DNA of 64,000 nt from Streptomyces sp. NBC_01241. Lineage in GTDB: Bacteria > Actinomycetota > Actinomycetes > Streptomycetales > Streptomycetaceae. A model generated the notes under the pieces. That model was not told the origin of the DNA and ran no database searches. It worked only from the letters and a program-made list of their open reading frames with translations. Below, piece after piece: positions 1 through 8,110 of this stretch (position 1 is the first letter of the stretch; each line of letters starts with the position of its first letter). The stretch is taken from NCBI RefSeq assembly GCF_041435435.1, contig NZ_CP108494.1:2452501-2516500 (forward strand). Reading direction: 5' to 3'. Made by a program: the position numbers and the translations under genes.

Positions 1-528
1 CGGCTGGCCCGCCGAGCCGGCCAGGAACGCCTCCGAGGAGGTGTTGACGATCCGCCCGTAGACCGGGCCGCCGGACTCCTTGGAGCGGGCCCGCCAGTGG
101 GACGCGGCGAAGTGGGTGGTGTTGAAGTGGCCCTTGAGGTGGACCCTGATGACGGAGTCCCATTCGTCCTCGGTCATCGAGAACACCATCCGGTCGCGCA
201 GGATGCCCGCGTTGTTGACCAGGATGTCGAGCTTTCCGTACGTGTCGACGGCCAGCTCCACCAGTTCGCGGGCCTGCGCGTGGTCGGAGACGTCGCCGAG
301 GTGCGCGACCGCCCGGCCGCCCGCCGCCCGGATCTGCGCGGCGACCTCCTCGGCGGGGGTCGCGGACGCCTCGCCGGAGCCGTCGCGGCCCGGCTGCCCG
401 TAGTCGTTGACGACGACGGACGCGCCGAGCCCCGCCAGTTCCAGCGCTTCGGCGCGTCCGAGGCCGCGGCCCGCGCCCGTGACGATCGCCGACATGCCGT
501 CCAGGGGACGTGACAGGGGAAGTGACAT
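1..528 (-). CDS. SDR-family dehydrogenase, likely 3-hydroxyacyl-CoA type (3' end outside window)
   Basis: The first 176 codons of a short-chain dehydrogenase are visible; the gene runs off the left edge. The start MSLPLSRPLDG is followed by the cofactor glycine motif TGAGRGLG, the NNAG motif near residue 110 and the Ser-bearing strand IVNTSSEAF; the YxxxK catalytic motif lies beyond the edge. The segment EWDSVIRVHLKGHF is typical of the peroxisomal-multifunctional-enzyme branch of SDRs, which oxidise (3R)-hydroxyacyl-CoA. It is the last visible gene of a minus-strand operon with an alcohol dehydrogenase (48 bp upstream) and a MaoC hydratase, which would supply its 3-hydroxyacyl-CoA substrate. 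The exact substrate is inferred. Confidence 0.9.
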   Translation of the reverse strand, partial: MSLPLSRPLDGMSAIVTGAGRGLGRAEALELAGLGASVVVNDYGQPGRDGSGEASATPAEEVAAQIRAAGGRAVAHLGDVSDHAQARELVELAVDTYGKLDILVNNAGILRDRMVFSMTEDEWDSVIRVHLKGHFNTTHFAASHWRARSKESGGPVYGRIVNTSSEAFLAGSAGQP

Positions 529-576
529 CGGAATCTCGGAGCCTCTCAGGAGGGATCGGGGGCACGGGTGAGGCCG

Positions 577-1653
577 TCAGAGTTCGATGCAGGTGCGCAG
601 CGACTCGCCGGTCCTCATCTGGTCGAGGGCGTCGTTGATGCCGTCGAGCCGCACCCGGTGGGTGATCATCGATTCGAGGTCGATGCGGCCGGCCCGCCAG
701 AGCGCGATGGCCCGTTCGTACGAGCGGAGCACGTCCCCTCCCCCGTACATGGAGGGCAGGATCCGCTTCTCGTCGAAGAACAGCTCGAACATGTTGACCT
801 GGAAGTTGTCGTCCATGGCGCCCGCACCGACGACGCAGAGGGTGCCGCCGCGCCGGGTGTTCTCGTACGCCGTGCGGGCGGTGGCCGACTTGCCGACGAC
901 CTCGAAGACGTAGTCGAAGCCCTCGCCCGCGGTGATCCGCTGCTTGGCGTCGGCGAACTCGTCCGGGGACACCGCCTCCGTCGCGCCGAACCGCAGGGCC
1001 GCCTCGCGCCGGGACGCGACCGGGTCCACGGCCACGATCTGCGCGGCGCCCTGCACCCTGGCGCCCTGGATGGTGGAGATGCCGACGCCGCCGCAGCCGA
1101 TCACGGCGACCGACGAACCGGCTTCCACCTGTGCGGTGTTGATGGCCGCGCCGAGCCCGGTGGTCACCCCGCAGCCGATCAGCGCGGCGATCTCGAACGG
1201 CACGTCGTCGGGGATCGGCACGGCGCAGCCCGCGCCGACGACGACCTCCTCGGTGAAGGTGCCGGTGCCCGCGAAGCCGAAGACATCTCCCCCGGGGCGC
1301 TTGAAGTTGGGCGTGCCCGCGTTCATGAAGCCGGCCAGGCAGAGCTGGGTCTGGCCGCGTTTGCAGGACGGACAAGCCCCGCACGCGGGCAGCCAGCAGA
1401 CCAGCACCCGGTCCCCCTCGCTCAGCCCGGTGACGCCGTCGCCGACGTCCAGGACCTCGCCCGCGCCCTCGTGCCCCGGGATGAACGGGGCGGGCTGCGG
1501 CAGTACGCCGCTCATCGCGGAGACGTCGGAGTGACACAGTCCGGTGGCCCGGATGCGAAGCTTGACCTTGCCGGGACCGAAGCCCACTGCCTCGACGTCG
1601 TCGAGGACTTCGAGCTTGTCCTGGCCTATCTCGTGCAGTACGGCTGCGCGCAT
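577..1653 (-). CDS. Zinc-dependent alcohol dehydrogenase (MDR family)
   Basis: A 358-residue medium-chain zinc alcohol dehydrogenase. The catalytic zinc ligands are visible as GLCHSD (Cys) and PGHEGAG (His); the structural zinc loop CGACPSCKRGQTQLC has all four cysteines; the Rossmann motif is GCGGVGIS. The long N-terminal loop and the QVNMFELFFDEKRI region place it with actinobacterial class III-like or NDMA-type alcohol dehydrogenases. A longer reading frame begins at 1722 but overlaps the upstream hydratase; ATG at 1653 is preceded by GAGGGG about 8 bases upstream and leaves a 43-base gap, so it is preferred. The operon context suggests oxidation of an alcohol intermediate in acyl or steroid side-chain breakdown (inference). 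Confidence 0.9.
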   Translation of the reverse strand: MRAAVLHEIGQDKLEVLDDVEAVGFGPGKVKLRIRATGLCHSDVSAMSGVLPQPAPFIPGHEGAGEVLDVGDGVTGLSEGDRVLVCWLPACGACPSCKRGQTQLCLAGFMNAGTPNFKRPGGDVFGFAGTGTFTEEVVVGAGCAVPIPDDVPFEIAALIGCGVTTGLGAAINTAQVEAGSSVAVIGCGGVGISTIQGARVQGAAQIVAVDPVASRREAALRFGATEAVSPDEFADAKQRITAGEGFDYVFEVVGKSATARTAYENTRRGGTLCVVGAGAMDDNFQVNMFELFFDEKRILPSMYGGGDVLRSYERAIALWRAGRIDLESMITHRVRLDGINDALDQMRTGESLRTCIEL

Positions 1654-1696
1654 GGTGCGGCTCCCCTCATGGGCCTGTGGACCTCTTGGAGTTGAT

Positions 1697-2569
1697 TCAG
1701 GAGTGTTCGACGAAGGTGTCACCGAGGACCACGGCGTTGTCCCGCTCGACGGCCCTCACCTCGACCCGCACCTCGTCCCCGCCGGTCCACATCTCGATGC
1801 GGAGGGTCTCGCCGGGGAAGACGACCCCGACGAACCGGGTGCGGTAGGAGCGGATACGGGTCACATCGCCACCGAGCACCGTGTCGGTGACGGCCTTGAG
1901 TGTCATGCCGTAGGTGCACAGCCCGTGCAGGATCGGCCGGTCGAAGCCGGCGAGCCTGGCGAACTCGGGGTCGGCGTGGAGCGGGTTCCAGTCCCCGGAG
2001 AGGCGGTACAGCAGCGCCTGGTCCGGGCGGATCGGACGCTCCACGATGTGGTTGGGGGCGATGGCGGGATGGACCATCCGCCCGGACGGGCCGCGCTCAC
2101 CGCCGAAACCGCCCTCGCCCCGGACGAAGATCTGGGCGTCGTTGGTCCACAGCGGACCCTCGTCGTCGGCGGCCTCGGTACGCAGCACCAGTACGGCCGC
2201 CTTGCCCTTGTCGTACACCGCGGCGACCTTCGAGGTCTGTACGGCGCTGCCCTTCACGGGGATCGGCCGGTGCACCCGTACGCTCTGCGCGCCGTGCAGG
2301 ACGTTGGCGAGGTCGACGTCGACGCCCGGCGAGGAGAGGCCGCCGACGACGCCCATGCCCGCACCCGCGACGGTGGCGAAGGAGGGCAGCACCTGGAGCC
2401 GGGACTCCAGGGTGTAGCGCAGCTCTCCGGGGTCGGTGGCCGGGTCGGCCCGGACCGGATCGGCACCCGCGCCGATCCCCAGGTGGTAGAGCTGGACGTC
2501 CTTGTGGTCCCAGCTGATCCGGGTGGACCGGGGTTCGGCGGCAACAGCCTTTTCGGCATCAATGGGCAT
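1697..2569 (-). CDS. MaoC-family enoyl-CoA hydratase (hydratase 2 type)
   Basis: A 290-residue protein with the two-domain organisation of the hydratase-2 part of multifunctional enzyme 2. The N-terminal half is a degenerate hot-dog fold with the VLHGAQSVRVHRPIP strand. The C-terminal half carries the catalytic motif YRLSGDWNPLHADPEFA followed by GFDRPILHGLC, with the Asp and His that activate water. It hydrates trans-2-enoyl-CoA to (3R)-hydroxyacyl-CoA, the substrate for the SDR downstream. It is the first gene of the minus-strand operon. Its upstream region (2570-2844) holds a perfect KstR-like palindrome and a CTGAC-N5-GTCAG site, both listed separately. Comparison with mycobacterial cholesterol-cluster hydratases is from memory. 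Confidence 0.9.
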   Translation of the reverse strand: MPIDAEKAVAAEPRSTRISWDHKDVQLYHLGIGAGADPVRADPATDPGELRYTLESRLQVLPSFATVAGAGMGVVGGLSSPGVDVDLANVLHGAQSVRVHRPIPVKGSAVQTSKVAAVYDKGKAAVLVLRTEAADDEGPLWTNDAQIFVRGEGGFGGERGPSGRMVHPAIAPNHIVERPIRPDQALLYRLSGDWNPLHADPEFARLAGFDRPILHGLCTYGMTLKAVTDTVLGGDVTRIRSYRTRFVGVVFPGETLRIEMWTGGDEVRVEVRAVERDNAVVLGDTFVEHS

Positions 2570-2664
2570 GGGGAAGCTGCTCCTTGATGGTGGGAAGACC
2601 TCGGCGCGGCCGTCCGCACCGTCGGCCGCACCGAGGTCGTGCGGGACCGGCCGCCACGCCCGTT

Positions 2665-2680
2665 CTAGAACGCGTTCTAG
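2665..2680. promoter_or_regulatory. KstR-like operator, perfect palindrome
   Basis: CTAGAACGCGTTCTAG is a perfect 16-base inverted repeat about 95 bases upstream of the MaoC hydratase start. It fits the CTAGAACnnGTTCTAG pattern recalled for the TetR regulator KstR of cholesterol catabolism. A KstR-like gene lies at 29548-30156. Confidence 0.7.
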
Positions 2681-2728
2681 CCGATGACCCCATGTATAAC
2701 GCAGCGCCCATCCGTTGTGAAGACCGCT

Positions 2729-2745
2729 GCTGACGCGGCGTCAGA
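2729..2745. promoter_or_regulatory. CTGAC-N5-GTCAG inverted repeat (site 1)
   Basis: GCTGAC-GCGGC-GTCAGA, in the divergent promoter region between the MaoC operon and the ABC transporter. The same architecture recurs at 10477-10493, 20724-20740 and 56879-56895, each in front of an acyl/steroid-type oxidoreductase operon. The regulator is unknown. Confidence 0.55.
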
Positions 2746-2768
2746 TCGGGCGTCCGGTCGGACCCCGG

Positions 2769-2786
2769 CCATGACATTTGTCATGG
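2769..2786. promoter_or_regulatory. Candidate response-regulator operator, 18-base palindrome
   Basis: CCATGACATTTGTCATGG is two 8-base arms around TT, about 60 bases upstream of the ABC-kinase-regulator operon. NarL/DesR-type regulators bind short inverted repeats of this kind, so autoregulation by the response regulator at 6136-6774 is a reasonable guess. A possible -10 element TAGCGT (2832-2837) lies just before the ATG at 2845, which would give a leaderless or nearly leaderless transcript. Confidence 0.5.
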
Positions 2787-2844
2787 CGAAGTCCGTACAC
2801 ACACCTCTGCCGGAGTGCCGGGCGCCCTCCGTAGCGTCGTGGTC

Positions 2845-3831
2845 ATGAAGCAGACAACGGGGAGTTCGGCCGCGGTGGTCCTCACCGCGGTGGTCAAGAC
2901 CTTCGGCCGGGCGGGGCGGACCGTACGAGCCGTGGACGGGATCGATCTGTCCATCGGCCGCGGCGAGACCGTGGCCCTGCTGGGCCGCAACGGCGCGGGC
3001 AAGTCCACCGCCATCGGCCTCCTGCTGGGGCTGAACGAGCCGGACTCCGGCCGGGTGCGGGTGCTGGGCCGGACCCCCGGGCAGGCGGTCCGGGCCGGTC
3101 TGGTCGGCGCGATGCTCCAGGACGGGCGGCCCATCCAGCGCGTCACCGTCCGCGAACTGATCGCCTTCGTCGCCTCCACCTACCCGCGGCCGATGCCGGT
3201 GGCCGAGGCGCTCTCGCTGGCGGGCGTCTCCACGTACGCGAACCGGCGCATCGACAAGCTCTCCGGCGGCCAGACCCAGCGCGTCCGCTTCGCCGTCGCG
3301 CTGGCCGGCAACCCCGAGCTGATCGTCCTGGACGAGCCGACCGCCGCTCTGGACGTGGAGGCACGCCGCACGTTCTGGGACTCGATGCGGGCCTACGCCC
3401 GGCGCGGCAACACCGTCCTCTTCTCCACCCACTACCTGGAGGAGGCCGACGAGAACGCCGACCGGATCGTCGTCGTCGACCGGGGCCGGGTCGTCGCGGA
3501 CGGCAGCGGGGACACGATCAGGGGCTCGGCCGGCAGCAGTCTCGTCTCCTTCGACCTGGCGGGCCGGCCGGCCGGGGGCCTGGAGCTGCTGCCCGGGGTC
3601 GTGACCGTCGAGGTGTCCGGGGACCGGGCGCTGCTGCACACGGACGACTCGGACGCCACCGTCATGGAGCTGGCCCGGCTGGGCGCGATCCGTGACCTCC
3701 AGGTCTCCCGGGCCACGCTGGAGGACGCGTTCCTCTCCTTGACCTCACCGGCCGCCGCAGTGCCCGTAAGCGACTCCGGGTCCAAGTCCGGGTCCGAGTC
3801 CGAGTCCGACTTCGAAGGGGAGACCGTGTGA
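2845..3831 (+). CDS. ABC transporter ATP-binding protein
   Basis: A 328-residue ATPase of the drug/lantibiotic ABC-2 class. Walker A is GRNGAGKS (residues ~41-48), the signature is LSGGQTQRV and Walker B is LIVLDEPTAAL, followed by the H-loop STHYLEEAD. The C-terminal ~100 residues form the usual accessory domain and end in a low-complexity Ser-Gly/Ser-Glu tail built from GGGTCC/GAGTCC hexamer repeats. A GTG at 2815 is in frame, but ATG at 2845 sits correctly behind a possible -10 box and is preferred. Its TGA overlaps the ATG of the permease gene. Together with the permease it should export a small lipophilic or antimicrobial compound; the neighbouring two-component system probably controls it. 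Confidence 0.93.
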   Translation: MKQTTGSSAAVVLTAVVKTFGRAGRTVRAVDGIDLSIGRGETVALLGRNGAGKSTAIGLLLGLNEPDSGRVRVLGRTPGQAVRAGLVGAMLQDGRPIQRVTVRELIAFVASTYPRPMPVAEALSLAGVSTYANRRIDKLSGGQTQRVRFAVALAGNPELIVLDEPTAALDVEARRTFWDSMRAYARRGNTVLFSTHYLEEADENADRIVVVDRGRVVADGSGDTIRGSAGSSLVSFDLAGRPAGGLELLPGVVTVEVSGDRALLHTDDSDATVMELARLGAIRDLQVSRATLEDAFLSLTSPAAAVPVSDSGSKSGSESESDFEGETV

Positions 3832-4553
3832 TGTACCGCTACATCGTGCTCGAAATCCGCCGGACCCTGCGCGACGGTTTCTTCCTGATCTTCGGGACCG
3901 GGATGCCGGTGATGATGTACCTGCTCTTCACCAACATCGGCGGGGGCGACGGCGTCGACGGCTGGAAGACCGCCTCGATGGTCGGCATGGCCGCGTACGG
4001 GGCACTGGGCTCCGCCATGTCGATCGGTACGGGGGTCGCCTCCGACAAGACGCTCGGCTGGCTCCAGCAGCTGCGGGTCACCCCCCTCGCCCCTTCGCAG
4101 GTGGTCGTGGGGCGGGCCATCAGCGGCTCGGTGACCGTCCTGCCGACGATCCTGACGGTGCTGCTGGCCGGTGGACTGCTCAACGGGGTGCGGCTGGACG
4201 CCTGGCAGTGGATCACGCTGGCGCTGCTGCTGTGGATCGGCGCGCTGCCGTTCACGCTGCTCGGCCTCGGCAACGGCTACCGGCTCACCCCGCAGGGCAC
4301 CGGAGTGGTCAACGTGGCCTGCTTGATGGGCTTCGCGATCGTCGGCGGGCTGTGGTTCCCGCTGGAGCTGCTGCCAAAATGGCTGCGCTCCGTCGGCAGG
4401 TTCACCCCTGCCAACCGGTTCGCGGATCTGGGCTGGGCGACCACCGACGGGCACGCGCCCGGCACCGGAACGGTCGTGGTCCTCTGCGCATGGCTCCTGC
4501 TGTTCGGTACGTACGCCGTGATCTCCTACCGTCGGTCCGCGAGGACCGTATGA
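3831..4553 (+). CDS. ABC-2 type transporter permease
   Basis: A 240-residue membrane protein with about six hydrophobic segments. The C-terminal part LWFPLELLPKWLRSVGRFTPANRF is the conserved ABC-2 permease stretch between the last helices. It partners the ATPase encoded immediately upstream (TGATG overlap) in a half-transporter-plus-ATPase exporter. Its own stop overlaps the first ATG of the histidine kinase gene (ATGA), so the four genes 2845-6774 look co-transcribed, at least up to the kinase. Confidence 0.9.
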   Translation: MYRYIVLEIRRTLRDGFFLIFGTGMPVMMYLLFTNIGGGDGVDGWKTASMVGMAAYGALGSAMSIGTGVASDKTLGWLQQLRVTPLAPSQVVVGRAISGSVTVLPTILTVLLAGGLLNGVRLDAWQWITLALLLWIGALPFTLLGLGNGYRLTPQGTGVVNVACLMGFAIVGGLWFPLELLPKWLRSVGRFTPANRFADLGWATTDGHAPGTGTVVVLCAWLLLFGTYAVISYRRSARTV

Positions 4554-4594
4554 CCAGAGAGGACCGTATGACCGGAGAGGACTGCATGACCGGA
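4541..4594 (+). repeat. Three tandem 18-base repeats carrying alternative kinase start codons
   Basis: Units at 4541-4558, 4559-4576 and 4577-4594 follow GAGGACCGTATGACCrGA. Each encodes six residues and keeps frame, so the N-terminus reads MTREDR-MTGEDC-MTGED and every unit has its own GAGGA...ATG. Confidence 0.9.
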
Positions 4595-5884
4595 GAAGAC
4601 CACCGGACAGAAATGGACATGGCCAGGAACCGGACGGACACGGGGGCGAATGCCCGCCCGGGGAGATGGCGGAACCGGCGCAGACGGCGCGACAACCGGC
4701 GCCCGGGACCGCCCGGACCGTACACCCTGCTGCCCTGGCTGCTGATGGGCCTGGGCTCCTTCTCCAACCTCTTCCAGGGAGAGGCCCCCAACCCGTGGCT
4801 CGGCGGCCTCGGGCTGCTCACCTTCAACTCCCTCTACGTCTCTGTGGTGTTCCGCGGCTTCCACAAGAAGAAGCGTGAAAGCCCGGTCACGTACTGGCTG
4901 CTCACCGCGATGGCCACCGTGACGTTCGCGCTGGCGATCGGCTACGGCGGCAGCTGGCTGCTGTTCTTCCCGCTGCTCTCGCTGGCCTGCGGCACCGTCC
5001 TGCGCCACCGGCAGCTCGCCGCCGGCCTGCTCTCGCTGGCCGTGGTCGCCACCCTCGTCGCGGTGTGGCGCGGCAACGGCGGCTCGGACCCGTGGACCAT
5101 CGGCTACGGCACGTTCATCTCGGGCGCGGTGACGGCCGCGATCCTCACCCTCGCGGAGACCGTGATGGAACTGCGCGCCACCCGGCAGGAGTTGGCCCGT
5201 ACGGCCGTCGAGAAGGAGCGGCTGCGGTTCTCCCGCGATCTGCACGACCTGCTGGGCCACACCCTCTCCGTGATCGTGGTCAAGTCGGAGGCCGCGCGCC
5301 GCCTCGCACCGCGCGACATGAACGCCGCGCTCACCCAGGTCGCCGACATAGAGTCCGTCGGCCGCCAGGCCCTCACCGAGATCCGGGAGGCCGTCACCGG
5401 CTATCGGGAGGGGAGCCTCGCGACCGAACTGGACCGGGCCCGGTCCGCGCTGACCGCCGCCGGGATCGAGCCGGTGCTCCGCCGCTCGGGACCGCCGCTC
5501 GCCCCGCAGTCGGAGGCGCTGCTGGGCTGGGTGGTGCGGGAGGCCGTCACCAACGTCGTACGCCACTCCCACGCCACCACCTGCTCGTTCGTGGTCGACG
5601 GCAACGCCGAACGGGTCCGGCTGACGGTCACGGACGACGGCCGCGGCCCCGGCGCACCGGCCACACCCGGCATCGGCGGCACCGGACTGACCGGCCTCAC
5701 CGAGCGCCTCGCCGCGACGGGCGGCTCGCTGCGGGCGGGCCCGGGGCCGCAGGGCGGCTTCGTCCTCACCGCGGAACTCCCGGCGGAACTCCCGGCAAAA
5801 CTCGCGGCGGACATGCCGGTCGGCATGCCGGACGAGGCCGCTTCCGGCGCAGCATCAGACCCCCCTCGCGCGCGGGAGAGGTGA
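4550..5884 (+). CDS. Sensor histidine kinase, NarL/DesK type
   Basis: A 444-residue kinase if the first ATG is used. The N-terminal part has a basic cytoplasmic stretch, then about four to five membrane helices (residues ~60-190). The dimerisation box RDLHDLLGHTLSVI carries the phosphorylated His of the HisKA_3 family, and the ATPase domain shows EAVTNVVRHSHA (N box) and DDGRGPG (G1). It should phosphorylate the regulator at 6136-6774. The start lies in three tandem 18-base repeats, each with a GAGG-type ribosome site and an in-frame ATG (4550, 4568, 4586), so the true start is uncertain. The C-terminus has another short Pro/Glu/Leu repeat. Confidence 0.92.
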   Translation: MTREDRMTGEDCMTGEDHRTEMDMARNRTDTGANARPGRWRNRRRRRDNRRPGPPGPYTLLPWLLMGLGSFSNLFQGEAPNPWLGGLGLLTFNSLYVSVVFRGFHKKKRESPVTYWLLTAMATVTFALAIGYGGSWLLFFPLLSLACGTVLRHRQLAAGLLSLAVVATLVAVWRGNGGSDPWTIGYGTFISGAVTAAILTLAETVMELRATRQELARTAVEKERLRFSRDLHDLLGHTLSVIVVKSEAARRLAPRDMNAALTQVADIESVGRQALTEIREAVTGYREGSLATELDRARSALTAAGIEPVLRRSGPPLAPQSEALLGWVVREAVTNVVRHSHATTCSFVVDGNAERVRLTVTDDGRGPGAPATPGIGGTGLTGLTERLAATGGSLRAGPGPQGGFVLTAELPAELPAKLAADMPVGMPDEAASGAASDPPRARER

Positions 5885-6135
5885 ACGGGGCCCGGAACAC
5901 CGTACGACGCAGTCCGTTCGTGTGCTTCTCCCAGGAAGGCGCGCCTCTTCACCTCGCGGCATGTCACCGTATGCGCGTGATCACACTCAATCGGTCAGCA
6001 GTCGCCGCTACGGCGACAGCCGGCGGGCAGAAGACGGGCGTCATCACCACCCACGGCAAGGGCATGAACAAGTGCCCCGGCTTCGGGGCACGCGGCGGAC
6101 GCTCGCAGGGGTGCCCGGTCTGAGAGGCTGACCGT

Positions 6136-6774
6136 ATGACTGACATGCCCGGCGGGCGGCCCTCGAAGTGTGTACGTGTCCTGCTCGCCGAGGACCAGGG
6201 CATGATGCGCGGTGCGCTGGCCCTGCTGCTCGGTCTGGAGCCGGACATCGAGGTCGTCGCGCAGGTGGCCGCCGGGGACGAGATCGTGAACGCCGCCCTG
6301 CTGTCCCGCCCCGATGTGGCGCTGCTGGACATCGAGCTCCCGGGCCGCAGCGGTCTGGACGCCGCCGCCGAGCTGCGCGAGGAGGTGCCGGACTGCCGGG
6401 TGCTGATCCTGACCACGTTCGGCCGGCCCGGCTATCTGCGCCGGGCCATGGAGGCCGGGGCCGCGGGGTTCCTGGTCAAGGACGGCCCCGTCGAGGAACT
6501 CGCCACCGCGATCCGCCAGGTGCTCAGGGGCGAGACGGTGATCGACCCGGCGCTGGCCGCCGCCGCGCTCAGCGCCGGGCCGAGTCCGCTGACCGCGCGG
6601 GAACGGGACGCGCTGAACGCCTCCGTGGACGGGGCGACGGTCGCCGACATCGCGGCGAAGCTGCATCTGTCCGAGTCGACAGTGCGCAACTATCTGTCGT
6701 CGGCCATCGGTAAGACGGGCACCCGCAATCGCATGGAGGCGGTCCGGGCGGCGCGGCAACAGGGTTGGCTGTAG
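6136..6774 (+). CDS. LuxR/NarL-family response regulator
   Basis: A 212-residue two-domain regulator. The receiver domain shows the acidic pair AEDQ near residue 17, the phospho-acceptor in VALLDIELPG, the switch Thr in LILTTF and the Lys in FLVKDGP. The C-terminal helix-turn-helix reads LTARERDAL...VADIAAKLHLSESTVRNYLSSAIGKTG, typical of DesR-like regulators. GAGAGG lies about nine bases before the ATG. It follows the histidine kinase after a 251-base gap and is its natural partner. Likely targets are the ABC exporter promoter and the palindrome at 2769-2786 (inference). Confidence 0.93.
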   Translation: MTDMPGGRPSKCVRVLLAEDQGMMRGALALLLGLEPDIEVVAQVAAGDEIVNAALLSRPDVALLDIELPGRSGLDAAAELREEVPDCRVLILTTFGRPGYLRRAMEAGAAGFLVKDGPVEELATAIRQVLRGETVIDPALAAAALSAGPSPLTARERDALNASVDGATVADIAAKLHLSESTVRNYLSSAIGKTGTRNRMEAVRAARQQGWL

Positions 6775-6821
6775 GGCCTCTCGTCCGGATCGCGCCGGGT
6801 TCGTCCGCCCCGGCCCCCGCA

Positions 6822-8084
6822 CTACCGCCGCAGCAACGTCACCACCGCTGCCCCGCCGAGCCCGATGTTGTGCGCAAGGCCGATCCGGGCGTCCTTCACC
6901 TGCCGCCCCTGCGCCTCTCCCCTGAGCTGCCAGGTCAGTTCCGCGGCCTGGGCGATTCCGGTGGCGCCGAGCGGGTGTCCCTTGGAGATCAGTCCGCCGG
7001 ACGGGTTGACCACCCATCGGCCGCCGTACGTGGTGGCCCCCGACTCGACGAGCTTGCCGGACTCCCCCTCGCCGCACAGGCCGAGCGCCTCGTAGGTGAG
7101 GAGTTCGTTGATGGAGAAGCAGTCGTGCAGCTCGATGACGTCGAGGTCGGCGGCCGAAAGCCCCGAGGCCTCGTACACCTGCCGGGCGGCGGCGCGCGAC
7201 ATCGGCTGTCCCACGGCGTCGACGCAGGTACCGGAGGCGAAGGAGTCGCCGGTGTCGGTGGTCATGGCCTGGGCGACGATCTCGACGGCCCGGTCGCCCA
7301 GACCGTGCTCCTCGACGAAGCGTTCCGATACGACGACGGCGGCGGCCGCCCCGTCGGAGGTGGGTGAGCACTGGAGTTTGGTCAGCGGGCGGTGGATGAT
7401 CTTCGCGGCGAGGATCTCCTCGACCGTGTACGGGTCCTGGAACTGGGCGTACGGGTTGTTCACCGAGTGCCGGTGGTTCTTGGCGCCGACCGCGGCGAGC
7501 TGCGCCTCGGTCGTCCCGTAGCGTTCCATGTGCTCGCGGGCCGCGTTGCCGAATATCTGGGCGGTGGGCGGGCTCATCTCGAAACCGTGGGCGGCGGCCA
7601 TGATCCCGTAGTGCCGGGCGACGGGTGATGTCTTGAAATCCGCGGCACCCCCGTCGGCACCACCGCCCCCGAGCGCGCCGCGCGTCATCTTCTCGAAGCC
7701 GAGCGCGAGGACGCAGTCGCTGCCGCCGCCCTCGACGAACTGCCGGGCCATCATCAGCGCCGTGGAGCCGGTGGCGCAGTTGTTGTTGACGTTGTAGACG
7801 GGCACTCCGGTCAGTCCGAGTTCGTACACGGCGCGCTGACCGGCGGTGGATGCCTGGAAGCAGTAGCCGACGACGGCCTGCTGGATCTGCTCGTACGCGA
7901 GGGAGGCATCGGCGAGCGCCGCCGTCCCGGCCTCCTTCGCCATGTCCCAGTACTGCCAGTCGCGGGTCTCGGGCTTCTCGAACTTCGTCATTCCGACACC
8001 GACGATGTACGCCTTCATGAGTTTCATGGGCTTCATGGGCTTGGACTTCATGGGCTTGGACTTCATGGGCTTCATGGGATTCAC
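6822..8084 (-). CDS. Thiolase-family lipid-transfer protein / acyl-CoA acetyltransferase
   Basis: A thiolase-fold enzyme of the SCP-x/Ltp branch, 398 residues from MKAYIVGVGM or 420 from the GTG at 8084. The nucleophile is in NNNCATGSTALMMA, with HDCFSINELL and the C-terminal GHPLGATG supplying the other active-site residues. These enzymes do the retro-Claisen or aldol chain-shortening step in steroid and fatty-acyl side-chain degradation. The 5' end is a tandem repeat coding alternating M-K-P/M-K-S units with several in-frame ATGs; the best ribosome site (GGAAGGGA) precedes GTG 8084, while the family-like start is ATG 8018. It is 26 bases downstream of the fused acyl-CoA dehydrogenase and surely shares its transcript. 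Confidence 0.9.
   Translation of the reverse strand: MNPMKPMKSKPMKSKPMKPMKLMKAYIVGVGMTKFEKPETRDWQYWDMAKEAGTAALADASLAYEQIQQAVVGYCFQASTAGQRAVYELGLTGVPVYNVNNNCATGSTALMMARQFVEGGGSDCVLALGFEKMTRGALGGGGADGGAADFKTSPVARHYGIMAAAHGFEMSPPTAQIFGNAAREHMERYGTTEAQLAAVGAKNHRHSVNNPYAQFQDPYTVEEILAAKIIHRPLTKLQCSPTSDGAAAAVVVSERFVEEHGLGDRAVEIVAQAMTTDTGDSFASGTCVDAVGQPMSRAAARQVYEASGLSAADLDVIELHDCFSINELLTYEALGLCGEGESGKLVESGATTYGGRWVVNPSGGLISKGHPLGATGIAQAAELTWQLRGEAQGRQVKDARIGLAHNIGLGGAAVVTLLRR
8019..8084 (-). repeat. Tandem MKP/MKS-coding repeat at the thiolase start
   Basis: On the minus strand the bases between the GTG at 8084 and the ATG at 8018 repeat AAGCCCATG(AAG TCC) units, giving about six closely spaced in-frame ATGs. 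This resembles the repeats at the kinase gene (4541-4594) and the lipoprotein gene (25925-25966). Confidence 0.85.
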
Positions 8085-8110
8085 GGGCAAGTCCCTTCCG
8101 TTCCATCGCG

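Noticed and set aside
5971..6123. Possible 50-codon ORF and an 8-base-stem hairpin (6072-6091) between kinase and regulator genes
   Set aside because: No ribosome site and no recognisable protein; the hairpin has no T-run. It could be an attenuator but nothing supports that.
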